From positions 1 to 64,000 of the forward strand of contig JAFMIR010000015.1 in NCBI GenBank assembly GCA_017853885.1: 64,000 nt of DNA, read 5' to 3'. Under the pieces are notes generated by a model. That model did no database searches, was not told the DNA's origin, and saw only the letters and a program-made list of their open reading frames with translations. A program made the position numbers and the translations under genes. Source of the DNA: Prosthecobacter sp. Its GTDB lineage: Bacteria; Verrucomicrobiota; Verrucomicrobiia; Verrucomicrobiales; Verrucomicrobiaceae. Below, piece after piece: positions 47,338-56,253 of this stretch; within the stretch, counting starts at the first letter, position 1, and each line of letters opens with the position of its first letter.

Positions 47338-47856
47338 ATGAAAACCCTCCTCGCTCTATTTGCCATGACTCTCGTCTCTCTCGCCGCTGATTCCGCACAC
47401 GACATCACGCTCAAAGACATTGACGGCAAGGATCTGGCCTTGAAGACCTTTGCTGGCAAAGCCGTGCTGGTGGTAAATGTAGCCTCGCAGTGCGGTTACA
47501 CTCCGCAGTATACCGGATTGCAGGAGCTGCATGAGAAGATGGCGGCGAAGGGGCTCGTAGTGCTCGGCGTGCCCTGCAATGATTTCGGCGGCCAGGAGCC
47601 GGATGATGAGAAGGCCATCAAGGTCTTCTGCACCGAGAACTACAAGGTCAGCTTTCCGATGACTTCGAAGGTGAGCATCAAAGGAGATGGCAAACATCCG
47701 CTGTTTACCCTACTCACGCAAAACGGCGGTGATGTTGGCTGGAACTTCGAAAAATTTCTCATCGGTAAAAACGGCAAAGTTCTCAAACGCTTCGGGTCTG
47801 ATGTGGAGCCTGCATCACCCCAGCTGCTTCAGGCAATCGAAGAGGCGCTGAAGTAG
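47338..47856 (+). CDS. Exported glutathione peroxidase family protein
   Basis: 172 residues with a signal peptide (MKTLLALFAMTLVSLA). Peroxidatic Cys52 lies in NVASQCGYT; the second conserved block is VPCNDFGGQEP, where the usual catalytic-tetrad Gln is Asp82; WNFEKFLI supplies the Trp/Asn. A cysteine (Cys80) in the second block suits a thioredoxin-dependent mechanism. The enzyme would reduce peroxides in the periplasm. Confidence 0.9.
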   Translation: MKTLLALFAMTLVSLAADSAHDITLKDIDGKDLALKTFAGKAVLVVNVASQCGYTPQYTGLQELHEKMAAKGLVVLGVPCNDFGGQEPDDEKAIKVFCTENYKVSFPMTSKVSIKGDGKHPLFTLLTQNGGDVGWNFEKFLIGKNGKVLKRFGSDVEPASPQLLQAIEEALK

Positions 47857-47868
47857 TCGTATCCTTGC

Positions 47869-48642
47869 TCAAGGAAGCTCAAATAAAAACGGGAGCCCTT
47901 GCTGCTTCAGCATCTGACGCTCCTTGGCCATATATTGTTCTGCAAGCTTCGTGAATTGGCCGTTTTGGCGCATGCGAGCGAGCGTTTCGTTGACGATTGT
48001 TTTTTGGGTATCATCACCTTGCCGCAATCCGATTGCCCAAGATTCCTCTCGCAGAGGAGTTAGCAAGGCGCGGGTCTTGTCCGGATGCTTGGCCTGGAAA
48101 TTCATGATCGAAAGCTGGTCATATATCCATGCGTCCACATTGCCATTGACGACCTCCATCACGCACGCGGTATCGAGATCAAGGGCCTTGATTTCGGCTT
48201 TGGGTAAGTTTTGGCGTGCCCAGCTCTCACCTGTGGTGCCAAGGCGCACAACGAGCTTCCGGCCAGGCGTTTGTAAATCGGCTGCTGATTGCACTGGAGC
48301 TTCTTTTGCTGCCAAAATGGCGAGCCCGGTCTTCACGTATGGATCGGAAAAGTCGATCGACTTGCGCCTCTCCTCACTAGCTGTCATGGAGGAGATGACG
48401 AGGTCGATTGAGCCCGTGCGCAGCGCGGTGATGAGGCCATCAAAGTTGATATTTCGAAATTCAACCGGCTTTCCTGTTGTCTGACCAATCTCTTTTCCGA
48501 TCGCGACACTGACGCCGCTCAACTGCCCTTTTTCATCGACGAACTCAAATGGTGGATAAGTGGCATCCATGCCAATGACGATCGCATCCTGCTTCGAACA
48601 ACAAGCGATCAGGAGCACGGTGAGGAGGAGAAAGAAGCGCAT
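47869..48642 (-). CDS. Amino-acid-type ABC solute-binding lipoprotein (SBP_bac_3)
   Basis: 257 residues. A short signal peptide ends at LLIACC, a lipobox. The mature domain starts VIGMDATYPPFEFVDEKGQLSGVSVAI and continues with NFDGLITALRTGSIDLVISSMTASEERRKSIDFSDPY, the standard family 3 pattern for binding amino acids. No permease or ATPase gene is near, so it is an unaccompanied binding protein. It converges on the peroxidase gene. Confidence 0.88.
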   Translation of the reverse strand: MRFFLLLTVLLIACCSKQDAIVIGMDATYPPFEFVDEKGQLSGVSVAIGKEIGQTTGKPVEFRNINFDGLITALRTGSIDLVISSMTASEERRKSIDFSDPYVKTGLAILAAKEAPVQSAADLQTPGRKLVVRLGTTGESWARQNLPKAEIKALDLDTACVMEVVNGNVDAWIYDQLSIMNFQAKHPDKTRALLTPLREESWAIGLRQGDDTQKTIVNETLARMRQNGQFTKLAEQYMAKERQMLKQQGLPFLFELP

Positions 48643-48687
48643 GGTGAAAGAGCAGAGTGGTGAAACCCAACCTCGCTAGGGTGCTGA

Positions 48688-49644
48688 TCAGGGATTGACG
48701 ACGTTCACAGGCTTGCCCGCGAGGAAGGCTTTTACATTGGCGGCACACGCTTCGATGAGGCGCTTGCGTGCTTCGCGGCTAGCCCAAGCCACGTGCGGTG
48801 TGACGAGGCAGTTTTTGGCGCCGAGCAAAGGATTGCCCTCCTTGGGCGGCTCCATGCTCAAAACATCTACGCCCGCTCCAGCGATTTTTTCAGCCTCCAA
48901 AGCTGCCGCGAGAGCGTGATCGTCAATCAAAGGACCGCGCCCTGTGTTGATGAGCAGAGCAGATTTTTTCATGAGCCCAAGCGTGCGTTCGTTGACCAAG
49001 TGCTTGGTAGCATCCGTGAGCGGGCAATGCAAAGAGATGACATCGGCCTCGCGGAAGATGGTGTCCGCTTCCGCAGCCTCAATGCCAGCTGGGGGGGCAC
49101 CGGACCAGTTTCGCTTGGAGGCGAGCACCTTCATGCCGAAGGCCTGACCGATGCGTGCCACCGCGGCACCGATCTCACCATAGCCGATGATGCCCAGCGT
49201 GCGTCCGGCCAGTTCGATGATCGGTTTGTCCCAATAGCAAAAGTCTGGGCAGTGCTGCCAGCCGCCCGCTGCGACGCTTTGGGCTGAAGCACCCACATGG
49301 TTCGTGAGCTCCAAAATGAGTGCAAAGACATGCTGAGCCACGGCAGGCGTTCCGTAGCCCGGCACGTTGGTGACAATCACACCACGTTCCTTAGCGGCGG
49401 CAATGTCCACCACATTGAAGCCGGTGGCAATGACACCGATGTATTTCAGATCGGGCAGACGCTCTATGATTTGCCTCGTCATGGGCGCTTTATTGGTAAT
49501 GACCACGGACGCTCCTGCGCATCGGGTCACTGTTTCCGTTGGCGAGCTTCGCGGGTGGATTTCACAAGGGGCGATTTCTTCAAAGGGGGCCCAACTGACA
49601 TCGCCTGGATTGGCGGTGTGGGCATCAAGCATGACAATTTTCAT
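48688..49644 (-). CDS. D-2-hydroxyacid dehydrogenase (NAD-dependent)
   Basis: 318 residues. The NAD-binding motif is GIIGYGEIGAAVARIGQAFG; the substrate-binding arginine and neighbours are in INTGRGPLIDDHAL; the catalytic histidine is in LVTPHVAWASREAR. The N-terminal catalytic domain has PDLKYIGVIATGFNVVD. Family members reduce 2-oxoacids such as hydroxypyruvate or glyoxylate; the substrate cannot be told here. It is followed downstream by the binding-protein gene. Confidence 0.93.
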   Translation of the reverse strand: MKIVMLDAHTANPGDVSWAPFEEIAPCEIHPRSSPTETVTRCAGASVVITNKAPMTRQIIERLPDLKYIGVIATGFNVVDIAAAKERGVIVTNVPGYGTPAVAQHVFALILELTNHVGASAQSVAAGGWQHCPDFCYWDKPIIELAGRTLGIIGYGEIGAAVARIGQAFGMKVLASKRNWSGAPPAGIEAAEADTIFREADVISLHCPLTDATKHLVNERTLGLMKKSALLINTGRGPLIDDHALAAALEAEKIAGAGVDVLSMEPPKEGNPLLGAKNCLVTPHVAWASREARKRLIEACAANVKAFLAGKPVNVVNP

Positions 49645-49781
49645 CGGGAAAGGCTGTCAGACTCGCTGCAGTCTGGCATGTCGCAAAGGATTCTTCATGC
49701 CAGAGAGCAGTGTCAGCTGAAAAAAGAGCTTCCGTGGTTTCGCAAGCTGACGCTTAATGGAGCGTTAGCTTCCCACGAGCC

Positions 49782-51446
49782 ATGTCCAAAAACCTCAGCG
49801 CCCTCTCTTTTCGTAAAGGCATCGAAAAAAACGTCTTCGAACGCATGGTCGAAGCCGCCGAAAAGCGCGGCACAGCCGAAACGCACGAACTCGTTCACCA
49901 GATGGGCCAAGATCATCTGTTCGGCGATGCCATCACGCTCGGTGCTGTCAGCTTCTACGACTTCCTGAAAAAAGAGAACGAAGGCAAACAAGTCTTCGTC
50001 TGCAACGGCAGTGCCTGCCTGTGTGCCGGAACGCAGGACAAACTGCATCACACGCTCGAAACGCACTTCAAGAAGGACGAGATTGGTCACATCTGCTGCC
50101 TCGGCCGCTGCCATGAGGGCGGTGCGTTACAGTTTGGAGGTCAAAACTACTCAGGACAGTCAGAGGCCGCTTTGGCCGAACTTTTTAAAACTGGCCGAGG
50201 TGATAGCGAAGATCGTTATGCTGTTGTTTCGCATTTGCAGCCGGCGATTCTGACTGCTGAGTTCAAAGGCATCGAGGATTATTATGCGCCCTTCAAAAAA
50301 CTCATCACAGAAGGCAATCGCGATGCCCTAGCGACCGAATTGAAGGACAGTGGTCTGCGCGGGCGCGGTGGTGCCGGTTTCCCACTTGCCATCAAGTGGA
50401 CAGGCTGCCGAGCGGCTGAAGGGAAAGTGAAATATGTCGTCTGTAACGCCGACGAGGGAGATCCGGGCGCCTACATCGACAAATACCTTATGGAGAAGCA
50501 GCCGCACAGTGTGCTGCTCGGCATGATGGTAGCCGGTTGGTATGCGGGAGCTGAAACAGGGGTGCTCTACATCCGAGCCGAGTATCCCGATAGTGTCACC
50601 ACCGTGAACCAAGCGATTGCCGACCTGCATGCGGCCGGTTTGCTCGGCCAGAACATCCTCGGCACCGGCTTCAATTTCGCGCTGAAGACCATCAAAGGCG
50701 CCGGAGCTTATATTTGTGGTGAGGAGACCGCGCTGCTGGCCAGCATTGAGGGCTTGCGGCCCGAGGTGCGCACGCGTCCGCCATTCCCAGTGAACGAGGG
50801 GCTTTATCGCAAGCCCACTATCGTGAACAATGTCGAAACTTTCGCCAACCTTCGTGCCATTCTAGTGCTCGGCGGCAAGGGCTACGCGCAGATTGGCACG
50901 CCACAGTCCACGGGCCCCAAGCTTCTTTCGCTCGACAGTCATTTCGTGAAGCCTGGCATCTACGAAGTCGCCATGGGCACCCCCCTGCAAGCCGTCATCG
51001 AGCTCGCTGGTGGCTTCAAAACCCAAGTCAAGGCGATTCAAATAGGCGGACCGCTCGGTGGCATTGTGCCGATAAGCTGTGTGGGGCAGCTCACCGTCGA
51101 TTTCGAGAGTTTCAAGAAAGCGGGCTTTCTCCTCGGCCACGCGGGTGTCGTCAGCATCCCAGAGTCGATGCCGATGATCGAATACATCCAGCACCTCTTC
51201 CAATTCACCGCCGATGAAAGCTGCGGCAAGTGTTTTCCCTGCCGTCTCGGCAGCACCCGCGGCAAGGAGCTCATCGCTAAAGCTCGCGGTGACACCACCT
51301 TCAAGATCGACCGCGAACTCCTCACGGATCTCTTGGACACCATGGAACAGACTTCGCTTTGCGCATTAGGCGGCGGCGTTCCGTTGCCGATCAAGAATGC
51401 CATCCAGTATTTCGAGGCGGAACTGAAGCCCTATTTTCAGAGCTGA
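49782..51446 (+). CDS. NuoE/NuoF-like NADH diaphorase subunit, no partner subunits nearby
   Basis: 554 residues. The N-terminal thioredoxin-like [2Fe-2S] domain has Cys74, Cys79, Cys106 and Cys110 (C-x4-C and C-x3-C spacing). The FMN/NADH domain has GRGGAGFP at 194-201 and NADEGDPGAYIDK. The C-terminal [4Fe-4S] site is ESCGKCFPCRLGS plus a later Cys in SLCALGGG. This is the layout of formate dehydrogenase beta and hydrogenase HoxF subunits. No dehydrogenase or hydrogenase catalytic subunit and no nuo genes lie in the window, so its electron donor is unknown. Confidence 0.85.
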   Translation: MSKNLSALSFRKGIEKNVFERMVEAAEKRGTAETHELVHQMGQDHLFGDAITLGAVSFYDFLKKENEGKQVFVCNGSACLCAGTQDKLHHTLETHFKKDEIGHICCLGRCHEGGALQFGGQNYSGQSEAALAELFKTGRGDSEDRYAVVSHLQPAILTAEFKGIEDYYAPFKKLITEGNRDALATELKDSGLRGRGGAGFPLAIKWTGCRAAEGKVKYVVCNADEGDPGAYIDKYLMEKQPHSVLLGMMVAGWYAGAETGVLYIRAEYPDSVTTVNQAIADLHAAGLLGQNILGTGFNFALKTIKGAGAYICGEETALLASIEGLRPEVRTRPPFPVNEGLYRKPTIVNNVETFANLRAILVLGGKGYAQIGTPQSTGPKLLSLDSHFVKPGIYEVAMGTPLQAVIELAGGFKTQVKAIQIGGPLGGIVPISCVGQLTVDFESFKKAGFLLGHAGVVSIPESMPMIEYIQHLFQFTADESCGKCFPCRLGSTRGKELIAKARGDTTFKIDRELLTDLLDTMEQTSLCALGGGVPLPIKNAIQYFEAELKPYFQS

Positions 51447-51453
51447 TGTGCAT

Positions 51454-51921
51454 CTATTGCCTATAAATCAGCACCACATGAGTGGCGGGGCTGGTTTGAT
51501 AGAAGTCGTTGCCCAGCCCAAGCGTTTGAATTTGGGAGCGTTCGACTCCGAGTTCGATCAGGCGCTGGCGTAGCCCCAAGGTGCGGCGTTCACTGAGCGT
51601 CCGAGCATGATCCTCTGGCAGATCGGGTGGTGTGTAGCCAGCGATGAGGTAGCGATTGCTCTCATTCTTTTTCCACTCTGTGGCTAACTTCACCAATTCA
51701 CGATCATGCTCATCGCTGAGATGGATTTGACTGCCTGTAAACTCAAAGGCAGGCGAGGCGAGATGTAACGAGCTGTTCAGCGGGGAACGAAACCCTTCAC
51801 GCGAACCCAGCGCATACACGATGGAGGCATCCTCACTGCAGCTTGAGGACATGTAGGGAAATGGCGAGCATCCGCAGACCAGTAAAATAATGGGGTGGAG
51901 ATGGGTGAGGGATATTCTCAT
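51454..51921 (-). CDS. Pal-like lipoprotein with OmpA-type C-terminal domain
   Basis: 155 residues. A signal peptide ends in the lipobox LLVCGC. The C-terminal part (NRYLIAGYTPPDLPEDHARTLSERRTLGLRQRLIELGV) has the OmpA/Pal pattern for binding peptidoglycan, though the usual GHTD is AGYT, so binding may be altered. It is 16 bases after the TolB stop on the same strand, as in Tol-Pal operons, which supports the assignment. ATG 51921 was chosen at the signal-peptide start. Confidence 0.75.
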   Translation of the reverse strand: MRISLTHLHPIILLVCGCSPFPYMSSSCSEDASIVYALGSREGFRSPLNSSLHLASPAFEFTGSQIHLSDEHDRELVKLATEWKKNESNRYLIAGYTPPDLPEDHARTLSERRTLGLRQRLIELGVERSQIQTLGLGNDFYQTSPATHVVLIYRQ

Positions 51922-51937
51922 CGGGTTCGGCGGCGAT

Positions 51938-53176
51938 TCAGCGCATCCACCGGGGTTCGGTGATGCGGCCAAAGTTTTTCAAAACCGAGCGGCGGGATCC
52001 GGTGGTGATTTCATGGACAAACAGCTCACCATGTTGGGTGTAGCAGAGGTAGCGCCCATTTGGGCTCCAACTGGGGTGCATCGCGCCTCCGCGCTGAATG
52101 ATGCGAGAGGTGCCATTGGGATAAGTTTTGATCGCGACGATCCACTGATTGCCAATGCGCGCAGTGAAGGCCACTTGACGGCCGTCGGGTGACCACTCGG
52201 GATCCGTGGAGTGGCTGTAGCCAGTGCGCCATCGGGAAAAGTGTGCAGGTTGACCTTCCTTGTCAGGCATCTTGACGATATACAGCGAGCTGCCTTGGCC
52301 ATCGTCATTCGAAAAAGCGATATGCCTTCCATCGGGGTGCCATGAGGGGCTGCCCGGAGCTCCGAAGGAATCGCTGATGCATGCGGCGGTGTTGGCATTC
52401 AGATCGCTAACAAAAATCTCTGGGTTGCCAATGAAGCTCATGACGAGAGCCAGGCGTGAGCCATCTGGAGAAAAAGCTGGACCGGCGCTGCTGCCGGGCG
52501 TGTCACTGATCTCGCGTTCCCAGCCGGAGTGAATGTCCATCAGATGCACAGTCGGGAAACCGCTTCGGTAACTGGTAAAAGCAACCATGGAAGCATCGGG
52601 TGAGATCGTGGGAGCTACAGCTGCTAAGCGATCATGGGTGAGCTGTTGTACCTCTTTTCCATCCGAATTGCACACATACACTTGCTTGCGCCCCGATTTG
52701 TCGCTGACGAAAACCATTCGGCTGGTAGCGAGGCCAGGTTTGCCAGTGATGGTGTAAATGATGTCGTCTGTGAGAGCTTTGATGTTTTCATCGAGACCAG
52801 GTGCCGCATAGCTGCGCTCGAAAAGTTGCCTGCCTTTTTGATCAAGCAGACGGCCGCTGACACGTCCACCGATTGAGGAACCCTCCAATGTGAAGTCCAC
52901 TGCCTCATCGTGCGTGGCGACAAAAAACTCACGTGAGTTCAATAGTTCCTCCTGCAGCACGGCGCGGGCGCTTGCTCCAGTGCCTCCGGAAAACACTGCA
53001 AGGCGGAGCCGAGGCATAGAAGTCTTGCTCGCTGCGCTTTCGCCTGAAGAGAGGTGTCGGATGAGGGGGATCTTTCGCCACCAAGCGATTTCCTTGACTG
53101 GTTCCGCGCCCCTTGAAACCGTCGCATAAGCGGCGGTAAAGCCAAGGAGGACGAAAAACATCGCGCGGCAGGTCAT
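51938..53176 (-). CDS. tolB: TolB-like beta-propeller protein
   Basis: 412 residues with an N-terminal signal peptide (about 1-23). An alpha/beta N-terminal domain (LRLAVFSGGTGASARAVLQEELLNSREF) is followed by propeller repeats: RMVFVSDKSGRKQVYVCNSDG, PTISPDASMVAFTSYRSG, PAFSPDGSRLALVMS, PSWHPDGRHIAFSND and PEWSPDGRQVAFTA. These are classic TolB/WD40-like PD40 repeats. TolB links the outer-membrane Pal to the Tol machinery. tolQRA are not in the window. Confidence 0.9.
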   Translation of the reverse strand: MTCRAMFFVLLGFTAAYATVSRGAEPVKEIAWWRKIPLIRHLSSGESAASKTSMPRLRLAVFSGGTGASARAVLQEELLNSREFFVATHDEAVDFTLEGSSIGGRVSGRLLDQKGRQLFERSYAAPGLDENIKALTDDIIYTITGKPGLATSRMVFVSDKSGRKQVYVCNSDGKEVQQLTHDRLAAVAPTISPDASMVAFTSYRSGFPTVHLMDIHSGWEREISDTPGSSAGPAFSPDGSRLALVMSFIGNPEIFVSDLNANTAACISDSFGAPGSPSWHPDGRHIAFSNDDGQGSSLYIVKMPDKEGQPAHFSRWRTGYSHSTDPEWSPDGRQVAFTARIGNQWIVAIKTYPNGTSRIIQRGGAMHPSWSPNGRYLCYTQHGELFVHEITTGSRRSVLKNFGRITEPRWMR

Positions 53177-53626
53177 GATGGAATGAGAAAGGTCAGTCCG
53201 ATATCCTAGCTGGCTTTCGAGAATTGCGAGGGCAGACTCGTCAGGATGATCAGACCTTTGCTAGGGTGTCTAAGATTGGGGTGGCGCTTGATGGTCATCA
53301 GACTTGACGGATCGTTTTGTTTGAGCAGCGACGCATGTTGGTTCAAGGCTTGATGAAAGCCAATCGACGTTTACCCCAGACATTTTTGCAGTTGTTGAGC
53401 CTTGTGTTGAGAGGAGGTGTACGTTCGGCTGGGTCTAGCAAAACAAGCCGCTGCATGAGGTGTTCAAGCGTCAGAGTTATCTCTGAATGCCACTGACTTT
53501 TTGTTGCCAATGTGCTGTGTAACGCATTTAGACCGCATGAACATTGGCCTGCTGGATGCCTCCATGTGAGGGGAATCCTTCTCTCTTCATCTTTCCGATC
53601 CGGAGCGAATGCAGTCGAATCACACC
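53177..53626. other. Intergenic region, 450 bp, no gene recognised
   Basis: Between the tolB start and the pLGIC stop. A minus-strand open frame of 147 codons (53343-53786) spans most of it and runs into the channel gene in another frame; its composition is not family-like. Nothing else is recognisable. Confidence 0.5.
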
Positions 53627-54724
53627 TCAATACTTGAGGGCAAAGACGAGTCCGTTTGTGATGAGCATGGCTCCGTAGGCGATGGGAAATACAATCTTGC
53701 AACGGTGATCCAGAGCGTCCGCGGCAGCGATCCGGTTTTCGCGATTCAATTCGCCCACGATGAGGTTCACGACAATACTGGCGCACATGACGATGAAGCT
53801 GATGCTCACAAAAACGTTGACGGGTGTGAGGTAAGAAATGTGAGGCATGATATCGCCTAGCACCATCTGGTAAGCTACTGCCGTGAGCAGTCCGACGAAT
53901 GAAACACTCATTCGGTCACCCACCGAGGAGCGATCCATCCAGAAAACCGACCAGGATAGAACAACAACCAGAAAAAGGGGCAAGACGACCAAGCGCACGA
54001 TAAAAGCGGATTGACGCTTGACGTCCAACTCGAAAACAAATGCTGAAGTGGATTCGTTTTTGCGCGGTGAGGTTGGCAGAATTTTGTCTGACATGACCCG
54101 CATCCCGAGAACAGTCCACTGGGGAATGCGAACTTCTTCATCGCTGAGTGACGGCACATCGAGAGGGACCATCTTGAGCTCCGATTCGGAGTAGCCGGGA
54201 ATGCCAAAATAAATCCGCAGTTTTTGTGTATCGAAGGGATACTGGCGAAGTTTGAGTTCGGATTTGGCGGTAGCGTTAACCGGTGTGACCAAGATAGCAG
54301 TTCCATCGGGAAGGACGCGAAGGAGAGGTTCACCTTTTTCAAAGGCACCGACGGAATTGAGCAGCGAAACCTCAGGATACCACGATGTCGCGAGTTCGTT
54401 GAATTGGAAGTTTCCTTGGTAAAACTTTTCTGACACACCCTCGGTGGCGGGGTCAAAGGCTTGCCTTTCGTCTTTCCACTGGACGGTGAGAATACCGCTA
54501 AACTCAAATGTTTCGGTGGTTTCCTCGATCTGCACGACGTCGAACAATTGAAAGCCGATGCGGATCTCAATAGGTCTTTGACTCGTCGGCGGTGAGAGCA
54601 GAACAGTTTGGTTCGGAGTCTGTTTCGCGTCGGAGCGGACGATAGCCAAGACGAGTGCGGTGATGATGATCAGAAAAGGGCGCACGGTTCGTGTTTTTTC
54701 GACTGTGTGACTGATGGATGGCAT
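53627..54724 (-). CDS. Pentameric ligand-gated ion channel homologue (Cys-loop family)
   Basis: 365 residues. An N-terminal signal or hydrophobic region covers about 1-33. The extracellular beta-sandwich (about 50-238) contains the signature YPFDTQKLRIYF at 162-173, in which the two Cys-loop cysteines are absent, as in GLIC and ELIC. Four membrane helices follow: M1 about 241-262, M2 about 272-291 with LLTAVAYQ, M3 about 300-322 and M4 about 342-362, with a short M3-M4 loop. The M2-M3 sequence resembles ELIC. It would form a pentameric channel in the inner membrane with a periplasmic sensor. Ligand and ion choice are unknown. It is divergent from the sigma gene at 55106. Confidence 0.9.
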   Translation of the reverse strand: MPSISHTVEKTRTVRPFLIIITALVLAIVRSDAKQTPNQTVLLSPPTSQRPIEIRIGFQLFDVVQIEETTETFEFSGILTVQWKDERQAFDPATEGVSEKFYQGNFQFNELATSWYPEVSLLNSVGAFEKGEPLLRVLPDGTAILVTPVNATAKSELKLRQYPFDTQKLRIYFGIPGYSESELKMVPLDVPSLSDEEVRIPQWTVLGMRVMSDKILPTSPRKNESTSAFVFELDVKRQSAFIVRLVVLPLFLVVVLSWSVFWMDRSSVGDRMSVSFVGLLTAVAYQMVLGDIMPHISYLTPVNVFVSISFIVMCASIVVNLIVGELNRENRIAAADALDHRCKIVFPIAYGAMLITNGLVFALKY

Positions 54725-55105
54725 GGATTGGTCAGAGGGCAGTGGCCCGCTTTATGGACAGCCATGAACGTGTCATTTTAATCCCATCCGACGGAAATTT
54801 GTCAATCAATCAAGCCGGGCTCCAGTGCCGCATCCCAAGACGCTTGCCATTTGCCTCCATGCGCCGGGAGTTCTTCGCCCTTCATCTTCCCAATCCGGAG
54901 CGATGGGAGGTCAGCCAAACGATGATCGAGGCGGAGATCAAGAAGGCTCGGAAGGCGAAGGCGGAGCACTCGAGGGAGAGGCGGAAGGAGAAGAGGGTGA
55001 TTGGGTTTCAGCCGAGTTGATCGGAGGAGACAGGCTTCGATTGGACTCAGCGTTCCTGGGTTGGCAGCCTGCATGTTCCGTGTATTGCTGGCTCGCCACT
55101 TCTTG
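54725..55105. other. Intergenic region, 381 bp, between divergent pLGIC and sigma genes
   Basis: No firm gene. A plus-strand open frame from ATG 54754 to 55020 would give an 88-residue peptide ending in a Lys/Arg/Glu-rich tail (IKKARKAKAEHSRERRKEKR). It might be a small basic protein or chance. The region must also hold the promoters of both flanking genes. Confidence 0.35.
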
Positions 55106-55672
55106 ATGAGCATTCCTATCCAAGCCCTGCGTGACGGGGACGGCCCTGCTTGGTCGTCGGCCTATCCGTGGCTGTGGGAGTCTGGCATGGCCATAGCTCG
55201 GTTGCGGCTGGCCGGGGAGCGTTTTGAGCTGGACCGGGAGGACCTAGTGAGCACCGCGCTGCAACAGTTGATCCGTGGTCTGGTGGAAAAAAAGGAAGGC
55301 AGCTTCAATCAAATCGTCACCTGGGACGATTGTCTCGGCATGATGCGCCACATTGTTCGTTCCCGTGTTTTTGATTTCCTGCGTTCCCGCCAGCGTTCGC
55401 GGGAGGATGCTATGGAAGAGCTGCCGGAGCCTGCGCCAGATTTTAAGGTGGAGGAACGCTTCCGCTTGGATGAACTGCTGCCCGAGGTGGACCGTCTCCA
55501 GCCTGATCCGCCCGTGCCGCAGGTGTTTCGGGATCGCTTCATTGAAGGCTGGAGCACGGATGAGATCGCCGCTCGCCGGGGCATCAACCGCAACACCTTG
55601 CTTACCTATTTTGCGAAGGGCCTGCGCACCCTGCGCGAGCGTCTCACGCGTCTGGAAGGAGGCTTAGCATGA
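55106..55672 (+). CDS. ECF-type sigma factor of the caspase operon
   Basis: 188 residues. Region 2 is recognisable but divergent (EDLVSTALQQLIRGL, MMRHIVRSRVFDFLRSRQRSRE at about 79-100). Region 4 is clearer: WSTDEIAARRGINRNTLLTYFAKGLRTLRERL at 149-180, a helix-turn-helix. It would direct transcription of its target genes. ATG 55106 was chosen because the longer frame lacks sigma features. Its stop overlaps the anti-sigma-like gene by ATGA, which in turn overlaps the first caspase gene, so the three are translationally coupled. Confidence 0.82.
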   Translation: MSIPIQALRDGDGPAWSSAYPWLWESGMAIARLRLAGERFELDREDLVSTALQQLIRGLVEKKEGSFNQIVTWDDCLGMMRHIVRSRVFDFLRSRQRSREDAMEELPEPAPDFKVEERFRLDELLPEVDRLQPDPPVPQVFRDRFIEGWSTDEIAARRGINRNTLLTYFAKGLRTLRERLTRLEGGLA

Positions 55673-56253
55673 AGGACGAACACGACATTTTGCGCGAACA
55701 TGCCGATCTGCTCCGCGCCTTGGAGGAGCGCCCGCTTTCAGGCACGCTTCAGGTGCCGGAGCGCGTGCTCTTTGATTTGGAGGAGACACGGCAAAAGGCA
55801 CTTCAGGCCTGCAAAAGACCGCCAAAGGCCTCATTTATCCATCGCCATTCGGGCTTCCTGCGTCTCGCCGCCGTGCTTGCGCTACTTGCCGCCTTCACCT
55901 GGTTGGTCCTGCCTCATGCGCCCGCCACAGCGCGAGTGGTTATCACCTCGCCGGGAGATGAAACTACAGAGACAACACCTCACATTGCCTGGAACAGCAA
56001 GGACAAGCCAGGACAGAAATACGACGTGTGGATTTTGCCGGGAGGTGCAGACCATCTGACCGCTCCGGCTTTGTTTGTTGCGAAAAGCGTCACCTCGCCG
56101 CTGCGTTTTGAAGACATGCAGCACGTTCCTGGAGTCGGTTCAGTTGCCTTGCAGCCTGGGACGGATTATCAAGTGCTGGTCTGCTTGGCCGATGCCGGCC
56201 GCATGGCCGGCGTTCCGGTTCCATTCCGTGTCAAAGCTTTATTGCCACCATGA
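55669..56253 (+). CDS. Membrane anti-sigma-like protein
   Basis: 194 residues. A charged N-terminal cytoplasmic part of about 60 residues (EHDILREHADLLRALEERPL) is followed by one transmembrane helix at about 63-82 and a periplasmic domain with two beta-rich parts (VVITSPGDETTETTPHIAWNS, YDVWILPG). No zinc-finger HC2 motif is seen. The position directly after the sigma gene with a 4-base overlap suggests it sequesters the sigma factor until an envelope signal arrives. The role is inferred from architecture and location. Confidence 0.65.
   Translation: MKDEHDILREHADLLRALEERPLSGTLQVPERVLFDLEETRQKALQACKRPPKASFIHRHSGFLRLAAVLALLAAFTWLVLPHAPATARVVITSPGDETTETTPHIAWNSKDKPGQKYDVWILPGGADHLTAPALFVAKSVTSPLRFEDMQHVPGVGSVALQPGTDYQVLVCLADAGRMAGVPVPFRVKALLPP

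Noticed and set aside
47338-47856. Asp in place of Gln in the peroxidase tetrad as a sign of inactivity
   Set aside because: The NDFGGQEP form is common among exported bacterial members of the family, so it is probably a subgroup trait rather than a defect.
53343-53786. Minus-strand open frame of 147 codons covering the tolB-channel gap
   Set aside because: It runs into the ion-channel gene in a different frame, is rich in Arg, Cys and His in the way shadow frames are, and shows no family motif.
54754-55020. Possible 88-residue basic protein
   Set aside because: The Lys/Arg/Glu-rich tail is suggestive, but there is no start signal, no family, and the opposite strand is also open, so it is mentioned only in the intergenic entry.
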